The position numbers were made by a program, and so were the translations under genes. This document shows positions 10,982-24,900 of a stretch of DNA of 64,000 nt, piece after piece (the stretch's first letter is position 1; each line of letters begins with the position of its first letter). The notes beneath the pieces were generated by a model. It did not search any database and was not told the origin of the DNA. It saw nothing but the letters and a program-made list of their open reading frames with translations. This DNA is from Liolophura sinensis (lineage: Eukaryota > Mollusca > Polyplacophora > Chitonida > Chitonidae), in assembly GCF_032854445.1 (NCBI RefSeq), contig NC_088300.1, positions 12,929,191 through 12,993,190 of the forward strand, written 5' to 3'.

Positions 10982-13493
10982 CAACAGTAAGAAAAAAATT
11001 TGTGTAAGCAAGAACATAAGAAATCCCCAAATGCCGGTTATAAATGAACAAGAGCACAGGTTTACAAGACAGTGAAAGACTAGAAATTTAAGCATTTTAG
11101 CATAGGCCTAAATAAAAATGCTGACCACATAAACAAGGTCTATGAATAAAAAAGTAAATTTATTCGATTTTTTCTTTCCAACAGTTAACAGTGACCGCTT
11201 TTACAAAACATTTTAAATCAGATCATGTCTTTTGTCGTAAGTGACGCCACCTTATGGCGCTACAACCTAGACAACGTCTTGACGAAAAAGGTGCGAGAAA
11301 TATGACTTACGAAGTTTTGTTTACTGAGTAAAACACTTTCATCAAGGGAGATAACCCTTTGAGAAAATTCTGAGAAGAAACCCTCCAAAAAACTGTTTAC
11401 CAGATATTAAATTCATCTATCGTTTTGATATTTTGACAGTGCTGATTATTAGAGTGCCAAACCTAAAGCTGTGAAAAAGGAACGTGAACCATTGCATTAA
11501 ATATACTTGTCAGGATAACCTATAATATAGTCTTCAAACTAAAAGAAAATATATCCACCATCTTGAAACTTGATTCTGAAACACGCAACGCTCTCGCCCG
11601 TAATGGAAGGAGGCCATTTTTCCTCGGTTTTTAAAGCAAATTGTCATCTGTCTGCGTCTGTCTGCACTTTAAAGTGTATCGTACTTAAAGTTCAGAATTG
11701 TGGGTGAAAAGGCTTTTGAAGTAACATTACGCCTAATACAAACAAAGTTAGTTCGCGATAAAAATCAGTTTATGTAAATTGTTTATGTACACTTTAACGA
11801 TTTATCTTGTACGTTTTTCTCAGCAACTGCTGGCTCTGGTGAAACTTTAATAGCATAATGACTTGGTGCCATCACGCACACAAAGCAGATCGCCTACAGG
11901 GCAAAATACCCGCGAGGTCCAACAATCACGTGAATGTTGCACAGCTACTGGCCATCGCCGCGGACACCAAAGGCTTGAACAATGGGAAAGAGAGTTTAAC
12001 ACATACCACACCCACAACTAGTCTAGCTAATCTGTCAACCGTTTATTGATATTTTTCAGAATTATATCCAAATGTTCATCACATAGTAAATGTAAGTAAG
12101 AGCTCATTCCACAATTTAACAGATAACTTTTTCAACGGACCATAAATTTGCTGGCGTTCACGCGGTTGGGAAGATCAACTATTGAGCAGTTGATTGGGGA
12201 GGTCAAATGGCATACTGGCCGTCTGATAACATCCACATTATTCTTTATTTGCGCTATTTTCATGACTACCTAAGTGTTCTTGCAGCCTAAATATAATTAT
12301 GAGCTGTTAAATACATACTTCTAGGCTATCTTACACGATGTAAATCTTTTCCCTACGTACACTACCACAAACAATCAAGGTACTGACTGGTATATGACAT
12401 TTACCGCTATAATCCTCAAAATAGCGCAAACGCATTCGATATCTTTTCGCGGCATAAACTTACAGGGATAATACATGGAAGTACGACACCAAACATAATC
12501 AAAATTTTTATTCAATCCAACATCATTAAGTATAAATCCCTACAAAACAATGGGAAAAACATCAGAGAAGAAAGCTATTGTTTGACCAGAACACACGGTC
12601 TGAATCGTTAAATGCTCTGACACTAAGTACATAAGTGAAGCTACATCCGGAAGTTTCTCCATATTTTTTCATGCTTCAGTAATGGACCTCTGGCGATTCC
12701 CATCAATAGACCCATAAATGAAACTCACATATATTCACTGTATTTTATGTTCCTTTTGTCATATCAGTTCACACGCATAGACACATTCGTTTGTACAATC
12801 CTTCGTCTCTCGTGGGCAAGTACGTATCGATACAATCGTTCATGTTACCAATAGCAACTTGTCTCACGACAGCCAATCCTCCCATTGATTGGACACCGTG
12901 TCCGTTTCATCTATTTCAGTCAAAGCCAGAGTCTGAGAGGGATTTGAGGCAACCAGTCGACAGTTTATTCCATTTACCGTATGGCCTCAGGTCTCATGCG
13001 TCACGTTGTTTCACTGGTACGTTGGCAATTTAAATTATATTCTATGGTGAAAACACAACGTATTTAGGAATACCGAGGGCCCCAGCCGGCCGATTATTAA
13101 AGTTATTCTTTCACAAGCGATCGATGCCTGATCGCCCACAGGCTTGATTTCCAGTCTCCACGGTGACCTCATCGCCGTTGCATAAGTGTTTACGTTTGTC
13201 AGAACGGCGTTAAAAAGCAGTAAAACGATTGCAAACAAATTAGGTGTTGCATTTCATCCAGAAGGTATCGACCATATTAGAGTAACTTGTCTCTCTCTTA
13301 CGAATCTGTTTTCGCAAGACGCCATCCTTTTGCCATGATACATTCTATGCTTTTCAGACTCGAAATAAATAAAACACGTGACATTTTAGGTCATCACATT
13401 TTCATACCTAGGTCCGTCCTCCTGTCCATTAGTGTATCTGTCCACCCGCTTCCGTGTCCCGGGAGGCGAGTGATTTAAATGCCACAAAACCGT
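10982..13493. other. Intergenic sequence without recognised gene
   Basis: Scattered short open frames only. Nothing matched a known family or RNA, and no strong repeat structure was seen. Confidence 0.5.
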
Positions 13494-13640
13494 GATGACC
13501 CAGGAGCCTTTCACCAGTACGGTCGCTGTGAGTTCAAGTCGAACTCATGCTGGCTTCCTCTCCGGTCGTACATTGGGAGGCCTGTCAGCCACCTGCGGAT
13601 GGTCATGGGTTTTCTCCGGGCTCTGCCTTGTTTCTCTGTC
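13494..13640 (+). mobile_element. SINE family 2 copy, head and body
   Basis: It contains the B-box-like 'gtgagttcaagtcg', then 'catgctggcttcctctccgg' and 'cacctgcggatggtcatggg', as in the fuller copy at 38128-38436 in the opposite orientation. The TAAA tail is missing. Confidence 0.75.
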
Positions 13641-15418
13641 TTTTGCCTTTGAGCTTTTAATAGTTGGTGAATTTTTAGATGTAAAGGAGTGAGTGTGACG
13701 CGCATCATACTTGTCCATTCCTCGTTTGCCATGGTAACCACATTGCCATTTAACTTTATATCTGCCAAGTAAATAGGTATGACTTCGTGTCTCGGCTGCA
13801 AATTAAACTCTATTTGTTTTGCATGTTCGATTTTATTTGCCGTTGCATACATTGATGCAGAAGTGGCGTTATATCGGGTCACATATTTGCCCAATTTCGG
13901 ATCACGTTTTACCTGTTATCACACAGATCGCTGGTCTGGTTTCTTTCTCTTCGCTATTGCCTTTTATATTACATTTGAAGTTTTTAAGTGAATCCATATA
14001 GATACAAAACTGGAGATGTGTTGCGCTGCACGATGGTCCATGTCCACGGTTACTATGGCAACCAGTTTTCCACTATACTGATAGTTATGACTTGATGTTC
14101 GAGTACAACTCCTATTGTTTTGCATATATTGTTTTAATACTTGGTGATACACAAATACAAAGGCGATGATGTGTCGGGCCTTTCCGCGTTGCCATGGTAA
14201 ATCAGAAAGCGGTTCCTCAAGTGTAAGGTGCGCAGGTACCCGTCTTCCCTAGGCCTGCCTGTTCTTGGTTTGTCCGATGTCTGCCCTGTCTGTCTCTGAC
14301 GTTGCATTATGTTTGACAATGCAATGTAGGCATGGGTGGCTCCCAGGGCCGTCTAGCGTTGTTCTGGAGTCAATCGAGGCATTACTTTGGTGGTTTTTAG
14401 TCAGCGTGCTGCACACTGTAGGTAACGTTTTTATACACTTATTACAGTTGCGGCCATCTATGGGTCACGTGATTTTTCAACTTTCTTCGTTGTCTCAAAA
14501 AAAATTCGTGTGGGCGTATATGACGCTTGTCGCACATGTGAATATGCTTCGTATAATGTTTTCCTACAATAATTTGGTATTAATTTGCTGAAAAGACTGG
14601 TTAAATTTAAATCACGGAGTCGTAAAGTTTCTTTTGACAGTCAGCTTAGATGTAACCCAACGAAAGGAAAGCAGGAGTGAGTTATAAAAATGGCCATTAT
14701 ATATAATTTAAAGAATTCAATAAGAAAAATATCAATAAATCCGGTATATTTACTGTGAATGATTTCTGCTGATTCCATGACACGAGTTGCCTCCAGGCTT
14801 GGCTCCAACAAGTTATCTTTTTTCTTGTTCTTAAGGCTATTTAAACAGAATATTTTATTATGAAACTATGTGAGTAAAATATGACAAAATATGCTGTTGA
14901 ATATGTACAACAGAACAGTATTCATTATTCACATTAATTGTCAGTTTGAAGAGTCGACTAATTTGATTTAATTTAAAAGCGATACGAACAGTGATTTCAT
15001 TTTGAAGCTATGGCAGAGCAGATTATTCAGCCTGGATTACAATAATATCATCTGTTTATTAGATAGTTTCAAGGTCATTTTATGCCAGTGCATTCACACT
15101 TTGAATGATGAAATTTAGCGAAAAAACCCTGATGTGAGGTAACTTGGGTCCAGTATAGTTAGAAATCGCCATATTAAGTGTATTTCCTTAGATTGAAAAA
15201 AGAAATCGTCCACATAGCGAACGGAGCGCTACAATCACGTAACTACCGTGGTGACGTAATACCTATAATACTGGTTGCCATGGAAGTCACCTGCCCACAA
15301 CGCTGTGCACGTTTTGTGAAACGGGCACCAGGCCCACTTCGATGTCACGATGTTCCAATATCCAAGGGTACAGGCCATGACGTTTTGAGTAAATTTTTGA
15401 CCCGTCAGTTTTGATCGA
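13641..15418. other. Gene-free sequence downstream of the receptor
   Basis: No gene was recognised. Two weakly similar stretches (about 13725-13840 and 14040-14140) share 'atggyaacca' and 'ctattgttttgcat' blocks and may be an old local duplication. Confidence 0.4.
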
Positions 15419-15424
15419 TTTATT
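15419..15424 (-). promoter_or_regulatory. Candidate polyadenylation signal of the receptor gene
   Basis: AATAAA on the minus strand lies about 330 nt after the receptor stop codon, a usual 3' UTR distance. The motif is short and common in AT-rich DNA, so this is only a candidate. Confidence 0.3.
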
Positions 15425-15750
15425 TCTGGACAAACATAAACTAAAAATCGCATACAGGCAGACAGTATGGAAAAATGTAAGACAACCATCACTAACAACT
15501 GTAGTTTATCTTCAAATACGTTAATACTATAGGAGTAAAACATAATGACAATGGACTATCGAGGGCAACTGTTGACAGACATCCGCTGTTTAAATGAAGT
15601 AAATTATCTTTGAATGTTCAGAACTTTCTCATCTTTTGAAGAAGTCGTCAGCTGCTGCCCCTTCCATGTAGTACAGGCAATAATTCATAGCTTTCGGCTG
15701 TTTCAATCCAATTTACTGAAGCCCGAATATTTTCTCCTGAGAAAAAGAAA

Positions 15751-15991
15751 TTACCTTTCCAAGCCTATGAATGTCGCTTTCTTTTTAAAGTGATAAACGA
15801 CGTTTTCTATAAAAAGTATAAATCCACTTATTGCTATAATGCAGAATCCAACGATGTAAAGTCCCTGCATATGGTGGAACCCAATAGCTCGCGATTCTGT
15901 CTTTTGTGACTTCCGGTCACATGTTACATTTCTAGGCCACCACTTCTGGGTAAGTGCAGTTATCATTCCCGCTTCATTGTAATACAGAATT
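15751..15991 (-). CDS. Receptor exon 12: S2 end, M4 and stop
   Basis: The acceptor is TTTCAG in phase 2. It encodes residues 670-749 and ends in TAA. TQKWWPRNVTC supplies the conserved KWW and the second disulfide cysteine C694. HHMQGLYIVGFCIIAISGF begins M4. Only about a dozen residues follow the membrane segment, so the long cytoplasmic tail of many iGluRs is absent. Confidence 0.93.
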
Positions 15992-18900
15992 CTGAAAGGC
16001 AAACATGAAATTTTCACCTGGATGATTCAAAGAGACTTTATGAAAAGTGCTCTCGGACCCTGTCGACTCTGCATACTTAATCCTTGGGAGTATACGCTGC
16101 CACGGTGTCTCCCCCCCCCGACATATTTGTACTCATTCAAAATGAATAAAATCGGGGACAACACTGAACGACATACTGGTGGTATTTCCGTGGTACGTAA
16201 CGTGGCACAGAAAACGAATTTCCTTCGTGCCCTTCGATGACATGTTACTTTTTTAGCAACCACATCTAGACAAGGGGCTGACAAAGAGAATCTTTTTTTC
16301 ACTCTTTTTTCTGATGTATGTGAGTAGGGCTTACGTCATAGTTAAGAATATTTGTATCATGCGGCTCTGTTTTCGCTTCGAGGAATCCGAGAAGAGTATG
16401 GAGAATATAACCTCTCTTGGTTAATCATCTTAGTAAGGTCGAGATCTACATATATGTAGATATATCAAAATTGTTCCCTCATTTTTGATTGGATTAAACG
16501 AAGTGGAGTCTGTGTCAGGAATTCTTCTGATCAGTTACTTTTCTCATTCCTGTCGAAAATTCGTATTCTATCATGGAGGGCCTAAACATCTTTATTTTAC
16601 CAACTTTCAAAGGTGAATCCAAACAAGTCAGAGATTCATGCGCGCCTATTTTAAAAAAGGTGGTGCTAATGCGATATAAGGTAGAGAGATGCACCATAAT
16701 GGCTTAAAACTTACTGTTCGGAGAACATTTCTCTGTAGGTAGAATTCTGGTGTAGTCCTACGGCAAATTGGAGAGTAAGGAAGGTTTCTCGTAGAACTAC
16801 TAGGCTTTCACAATTCTCTTCAGCTTCTAACAACAACATGGATTTGTCGTTGAGGAAGACGTAGTTGCCCTTGCTGACTCTCTCCAGGTGATATGTGATG
16901 TTCGTACTCACTAGGGCTGGGTCTTCCTCTTGAAATTTTTTCACCCCTCGCCAAACTTCTTTATAGTCTTCATTTGAAGAAACCTTTAATTTCGAAAATA
17001 AATGATAAAAGTTGTGTATCACTAAGCCTTGCATACCCTATCTCGCACCCCTGGTGGGTAAAAATGAAAGCGAAAACATAGTTGAAAGTCCTGACAGTCA
17101 TTTCCTGACAGATCATGCATGGTTATACTTTTCCCGGAAAACATGCAGACATGTCAATAAAACCAAAATATTGGACTAAACTGAATTCAAGATCTTGGTA
17201 AATCTCGGTAAATCAGACGAGAGAGTGAAGTATAAGGTTTTAAGACGAAATTTGAAACGATAGGCCCTGAAGACTGGAGCCCGTGTCACAAAATGATCTG
17301 TATGTATAATTAATGTTTAGTATTTGCTCACGTGTCTTGCGTTATACACAGGTATACCTAATTATGCAAAGACTGACAGCGTTATTGGTGAAGATTTTAT
17401 AGTGAGCCGGTTAAAACTTACCACTAGGTACCTGAAAGTCGGCGGGAGTAAAAGCCGAAAAAGTTTTCATCGACTGAGATATGTATCGAGGAGATCATAG
17501 CTACTGAGACAAAGTTTAACTTTGAGAGCATACCGGAAGTAACATGGATAAGTAGGCCCCTTCCTCTACACCCCATTTGTATTCAGTCTGCTTCACTAAA
17601 CCATTCAGGGAGTTGAAGGGCACGTTACTGACGGTGATGGCAAAGTTTCCAATAAGGTCTCCCGTGTACATTCCCATGATGACAATAGAAAACAACCACC
17701 AGGTGGCTATAATTGTTCGCCCGGATTGGCTCCTACTGGTATCATCTCCACCTGAAAAGTATCAGAAGAGTTTTGAAGGAAAGAACGGCACTAGAGTCGT
17801 GTCACTGACAGGTGCTTTTCTTACGGTCTTATTCTAATCTGATTCAATTTCGTTTGATTTATTCATCAGAATATATTAACAAAGCAAATAGTACAATAAA
17901 TGAAGGTGGCATATAAATGAAATGCCGAGATTTGTCAGGAAGTATGACTTGGTGATGAACGCATTCGGTCATAGCATCTTTGATTTCAAAAGGAGTCAAA
18001 ATATTTAAGTTTTCAAATAATACAGGGTGATCAATTCAACCCGTGGTGAGATTACGCGAATGGGTGGCTTTGGAGAATCAGTAACGGTTGTAGCAGGCGT
18101 TTGAAACTGTTACTCTATGCTAAATTGCAGTAAGTTAAATACAATTTTTCTGTCGTGAATTGTACCAATGCTTCCAGGCAAGTTTTGAGAGTTTTTAATG
18201 TGTGTTATTAATTGCCAATTCAAATGATTGTAGAAATGACTCCTATAAATTCAAAACTGGTATCTTTTTCGATTATATGACTGTAATTTTTTGCAGCGTT
18301 TGTGTGGGTTTGTAATAAGACATTTTGTTTTTAAAATAAATTTACGAAGAGTTTTTTTATGCGTGAACCAGTTATGTGATTTACACAATTCGCTAGTCGC
18401 AGTGTGGATTATGTTTTCGGGGATTTTTTTTTTTGCGATGTCATCAATGTACAGCTAAAACGGCAATGGTCAAAAATGTATCCTTGTGGAACACAATATT
18501 TCATTTAGCCAGGGGCTGAGAGAGAATTCTTATATTGGGCAGGCTGTTTTCTCGAGGATAAGTAACTGATAAACCTGTTCGAATCCCTCGAACCCGTACT
18601 TATTAAGAAATATGCTTAACAGTGTGGAACGCTTTTGAGAAATCCAGAAAGCTCACAATACTAAATTTATGTGGTTCCCTAGCAGTTATTACTTTTGATA
18701 AAGATCCAACACTGCTAAGACAGTTAAATGATCCTGTCTGTATTATCTTTATTGGTATGGCGTTAAATTTAATCTGTTTGCAGAACTTAGTACTAAGAAA
18801 TCAATAGAAAAGTAAAGCCTCAACATAATTCCATATGTTTTAAACAGCTCTTGGTTCCCACGCACATGTGTCTAGGTCATTTTACGACATCATTCATCCT

Positions 18901-21900
18901 TCACGAACAGATAACGCAGATATAAGGATAACATGGCGTTTCCGTGGAAGTCTAAAGTGCAGTATTCGAAAGCAAACAAATCTGAATGCTATGTCCGTGT
19001 AGCAGGAACCATTCGTCCATTTATCTTGTGCACTTTGACTCCAGCTTTGTGCCAGACGAGTTTCTGGGTTAATTGGTGCGGGGTTACGGTGTGAGACTAA
19101 TGTATTTTTCACAAGATCGCTTTGTTCAAGCTAAGGCTGTGCAAATTCTGCTGCAATCGAATGATCATATTTTGTTTGCAAACTACCATGTTTGTATGGT
19201 GAAGGTTGATAGGGAATTCATGGCAGTCTCTCTTACGCGAACAATGTCAGTCCTTCAATTCATAGACCTTTGGACCTTTATGAAGTAGACACGTACTTTC
19301 TTAAAATCGATAAATCTGAGCTGGCTCGCTATGTTTGATTTTCAGGCATTTCGTTTAGTCGAAATAAAACAGATTAAAACGTGTCGTGATACAACCGTTC
19401 TTAGATGTAGCTGATGTATGTGCCATATGACCATACACATTCCTAACATGGAGTCCAGGGTAAACAGTATTTAACGCACTGTGCCATGAGTTTCATAAAG
19501 TCCTCAAAAGACAACTTTAACATTTACCAAACAAGAACAACATACTTCTGCATTAGTTGTGAAACAGTTTTATAATAAAGTCATTTCAGAGTTACCTGAG
19601 CACAGCACTTAGCCGTCCTTAAAGGTGGGGAAAACATAAAAATTACATTGAAGCTCAGATGAAAGAGTGCCAAAGCTAATTGTAATGTGGTCTTAAATAT
19701 TTTTTTTCAATTTTTTCAACACTTAAAAGAATTTTTGTATGGTGGGTATTTGGGACCACCTTTTGATACACACAGTCTTTGTGCTATAAATGAGGATGTA
19801 ACTCTATGTTTAATAAATATATTTGCACTAGAATTTGGTCTTTTCAGCTAACAAATGTGTTCAAACTGGATTTTGATCATTTTTATCTTTTAACATATTC
19901 ATATTTATTATCATAATTCAGATTAAACGGATTTGTTTATACAAAACAAATTCACATTCAAATAAATTTATTAGACTTGCATCACATCCTTATTTTATTA
20001 GTTACATGGTTGCCAGTGATAGGACACTCAAATTATATGCTGACGCCTGGCCCAATATGAAGACACAATATATTTGCGTATCCTATCACTGAGTCACCAT
20101 GTAACGAACATATCCTGCAAAGACCCATCAGTTCAGTGCAGAAGGCCAATGTATAGGTGAATGCCTTCGGCGATGTGACCATTGTTCGATCCCCAACAAA
20201 GGGAGATTGCGGGTTTCGAGAATATATTTGTACTCCAGGTGACCGCTGTGGTCCAATGAAAAGCGGAGTATTTTGTCTAATGCCGGATAAAGAACATTAA
20301 TGAAACGATGATTAAATACCAAAAGGTGGTCCTAAATACCCACCATACAAAAAGTTTACAAATGCACTTCTCCTGCAATAAAAGTCAAATAGGTTTTCTG
20401 CTCCTGTAAGTGTGCCAATAACATTATATTCTGTTTTAAAATGGTCTTAAATTATTTGAGAGCAAAACCACGTTTGGATTAAATGGTGGCTGGTGGTAGT
20501 TATTTAATTTTACTTTGAGAAACTTGTACCACCTACTTCAAGAGCTTGTCATGTAAACATGACTGTTAAAATTACAAAATCTATACTGTTATCATCAGTA
20601 ATTCACACAACATTCACATTTGCCTGTTTAATATGATCAGATAAGCAGTATTAGCCGAGATTAGAGTCGTGAAGTATGCATATCATGTCATAAATATAGG
20701 CGTCATGTCCGACATTTGTATTCCACTCTTAGTCCGTAAAGGGCGTTCCAAGCCGATAATCGCAAGATCCATTTCCAAAACAACGTTTAACACTAGCTCT
20801 CGAAGACAAAGGTTTGTAGGAAATTATACAAATAGGACATAAAGCCGTTAACACACAAGAGAGAAGCAGTCATCAGTTTTCAATGATGCCGGGCAGACAG
20901 TTGATATTCCAGGCATGAATTCCATTTTAAAGTTCAGATTCGTAGTCCATGAATGAGTTCCAGGTCAAATTACAATTACACAAGGTATCTCAGTCGCGCT
21001 TTGATTGCAACTGTTCATAAAGGCACCATGCAGATGTAATGAGGATGGCTGCCTTTACGGCACCTAGCCCCAGGTTGAGCGGTATTAGATACAGTTCGAA
21101 AATGACGAGCGTTACAGACCTTAACCGACCAGGTTGTGATTCAAAAGTAACGGACAATTACGTCTTTCCCGTTAATATGTTAGGGTCTCATACTACAAGA
21201 GGCGGCATCTGTGGTGTTACACATGACATGCTGATCTGCATAAAAGCCGTCTACAAGACAGACGGTTACAATCGCAACGCCATCTGTGTTGTTAAATACC
21301 ATGTACGTGGTAGAGATGTACATAAAGATAACAACGTCGTCTATGTGGTTGATCACAATGAAGATCACCAGAGATTCTGAACGCTCTGTCCATACCTGGC
21401 AACGAGAGTGACACACTAGTTTTTGAACTGACAACTGGGTGACGCAGATTAAAGTTATCACAATTTACGCAAGATCTGACATGCTACAAGACGAGTTATG
21501 TATACGCCATATGCAAGACCCTTTGGTATATTGCTATCCAAAGAAGGATAATTTACCATATCAAAATTGAAATTATCCCTTTTGTCGTAAAGGCGGCGTG
21601 AAAGGAGACTTTGTTCGTCTTTGTACAGATATAGGTCCAAATCAGATGTACACTCAGGACTATCTGTTGTCTCCTTTAAATATACCGGCCCGGATAGCAC
21701 AGTTGGTAGAGCGTCCGCTTCGGGACCGATAGATCTAGAATCAATCCTTGATCAAGGTCACACCTAAGACTTTAAAAGAGGAAGTTGTCACTTCCTCGCT
21801 TGGCGTTCAGCATGAAGGGGATAGTGCAACGACTGGTTGACCCGTATCAGTATAATGGCTCGGGCGGGGCAGCTTACTTGCCTTCGGTAAGTAGTCTCAG

Positions 21901-24900
21901 TGAAGCAGCACTAAATAAAAGAGCGGTGGAAATCCGTCCTGCAACAAGGAGGCACATTACACGTACATGCACCCTAATGATTTCTTCGTCGTCATATGAT
22001 TGAAAAATTGTTGAGTACGACGTTAAACCCCAAGCACTCACTCACTCACTCTCCTTTAAATACAATGAAGGCGGATAGATTTCCTTCACCGCTTCAGCAA
22101 TGTGGGGGTTAATTAACGCCAGTATATCATCAATATACGTTTGGTAAATGAAAAGGATCGAACTTTAAAGACATATACTTTTAAGTAATTTCTGCATATA
22201 GTCGTATTCATATGGAAACCGGTATAGGTCTGCCAAAAGAGGCGCACAATTGGTACCCATTGGAATACCTATACACTGTTTTTAACATCCACTAGTGGTA
22301 ACCTTTATAAATAGTAGAACTAAGGAAAGCCTTATTGCTTCTGACGTTAATGTAACGGTGACCTGTTTTAATAAATACCGATACAATTAACGACGATATT
22401 CTTTCAATAAGATCTTTGTGAGGTATTGTAGTAAAGAGAGAAGAGAAATCCCGTGTGGATACGTCTTAGTACAATATGTGCACGTGAGGATCAAGTTCTT
22501 CTGTAAGAGGTTTGAAATTGTTAAGAAACCATATGCAGTTGACACCTGAATTTTTTATTATGGCACAACAATACTTATTCCAAAATGACTTTACTTCTTG
22601 TGACGCTCTCGTAAGTAGGGTTGACAAGAGTTTGGTGGTACAACTTCTTGAACCCGCAATAAATCGAGCCTTGTATGGGGATTTATGCATTTTAGGAATC
22701 TAGTAAAGTTGTGGTATTTCTGCATGACGGGTAGTTATATTCATGCGCCTTTCCTTGAGAAAGGCTTTGTGTTTGTTAAATAGTTACTTCAGAGTACATC
22801 TAATAGCAGAATACGTGGATGTTGTTGTAGATGTATATAGCTCTTGAACAAGAATTTGATGAAAACAATTCTTGCAAATAAAGATGACATTATTAGGAGC
22901 CATGTCTGCTACTGTGATGAAGATCAGCGAGTGTTTCTTGCACAGTAGGATACTTCAGAATCTGTTAAACCTTAGGTAGAGCATCAATGTCTATACGGTG
23001 TATAGCTAAACTAACATTCTTTTTGACAATCTCAAGCCAATTGTTAAGTACCGAAGAATCCACTTTCTCCCGTTTTGACCATTTTTTAACATATTCCTCA
23101 AGCGCCGAGGTGATATTTTTTATGTTAGATCTAATGTTGACATTTCTCTTTTCTCTATACTTAGGACCTTTCACACAGAGAATCCTTAGATCATGATTCT
23201 TGAAAATATTGAGGTCATTAGTCAGGACATGTTTACGTTTGTCGTAGGTAAAAACTGAGGATTCACAATCACAGTTATAGCCGCCAGAAGTATACGTCGC
23301 CAAATCGAACTCCTTGATGGCCTGGGAATAATTGAAAATTTTGGAAGCTATAGGCTTTGTATACTCATAGGATATGCAGGGAGGCTCTTGGACATTACAA
23401 TAATTAGGCATAGCACTAAGAACATCAGGTTCATTAAAGATGCGTGGTAGGTTAATTAAATCAAGGCGTCTGTCTAAATACTTTATCTTCAGGAAGAGTC
23501 GATCCTGTTGGTTTTCAATTGTAGCTACAAGACGATACAATCGAAAATACGATATGTCTTGACACAGACGCACAAGGTGAGGTGGAACATTAAAATTGTG
23601 TATGCTACTGGATACGTCTTGAACTGTCTGTTTTAGCAAGTTCAGTGGCAGTGCATATAATACTGTGCATAGAGCATGCATGCTATTGGTGTCGACAATC
23701 CTACTAAACAGCTAACTGTAACGTGTTTGTGAACCATGTTTCTACTGACCTTCCTCTTACCATGACTGCGAGGTCTACGTTTATGGTATTTGAATAAATT
23801 TGTTACGACGGAGTCATGTTGTTGGCTGGACGGAACTAACTGTCATTAATCTCTATGTTCCAAGTGTTAAGTCTGTAGGTGGAGTTTTAGTTGAGATTTA
23901 TCCTAATACATTTTAATACAGTGACTGGTCCAGTTAAATAGCTAACCGTCAACCAAGTTCTTTCAGGCTGGGCAGGTTGGATAGTAATCAAATATCCCCT
24001 TGGCCGCCAGGTATGTTTTATTTAGTGGTAACCTCCTAGATATGATGCTCTCTGGGAAATAGACTAAACTTGTGAACGACGATGTCAGTTCCTTAGACTT
24101 CATGCATAGTCGAATATTTGTTAGTGCGAAAATAGGAAATCATGAACAATGACGAAATCTTCCCTTCTTCGATCGTAGCGTTGAACCTTTAGCTCTCAGG
24201 TTGAATTTGCATAAAATTGAGATGAAAGATAGCATGTTATCTTGTGGAAAGAAATTCAGACTTTTAGGCAAAGTGTAGGAAACAACACCAATGCAGAGTA
24301 TCCTGGAGAAATGGCTTAGTCCATGGTATGTGTATGTCGCAATTTGAATTCACCAGTCAACAATGCTCTTTTGTAAATTACTGTTAACTTGCGAACTTGT
24401 TGACGTTTCATTAATTTCATTACAATCAATTCTCTGTAAATTTCAGCGATGTGTTATAAACATGAATATACAACCTAAATCTGGAATCATATCAGAAAAC
24501 CTTGTGAGTCAGGACCGATTGGGGCTGCTGGGGCGTATGGTGAAAACTCCTTTAAGGCTTAAAGATTTCAAAGCTTCAGACCGAATACACGACAGAAATA
24601 TGAAGGTTAGTTAACTCCTTAACCTCCTGGATCTAATGAACCGAATACTGTTGATTACTGTATTATGCTCTCTGTAAATGAGTCGTGCGGGTCGTGTGAA
24701 TAGAAAGTAAACTACACAAAGATAGATTTACCCACTTTTAAAGTTCTTGCTCTAAATATATAGAGTGTTCTTTAGGTTGTACTTTATATAAACGGTGTCT
24801 TATGCTTGTGCTATAAATTATCATTCCGACGCATCGTTGGGTATCATTTTTATGCAATTTGTGCCTATATATTCCTGAAAAGTAACGGGCAATACTATAG

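Noticed and set aside
16442-16459. Short perfect palindrome atctacatatatgtagat
   Set aside because: It is AT-rich and only 18 bp, expected by chance in this composition.
21695-21760. A tRNA gene
   Set aside because: The A and B boxes belong to the head of a SINE with a long body and target duplications. It does not continue into a closed acceptor stem.
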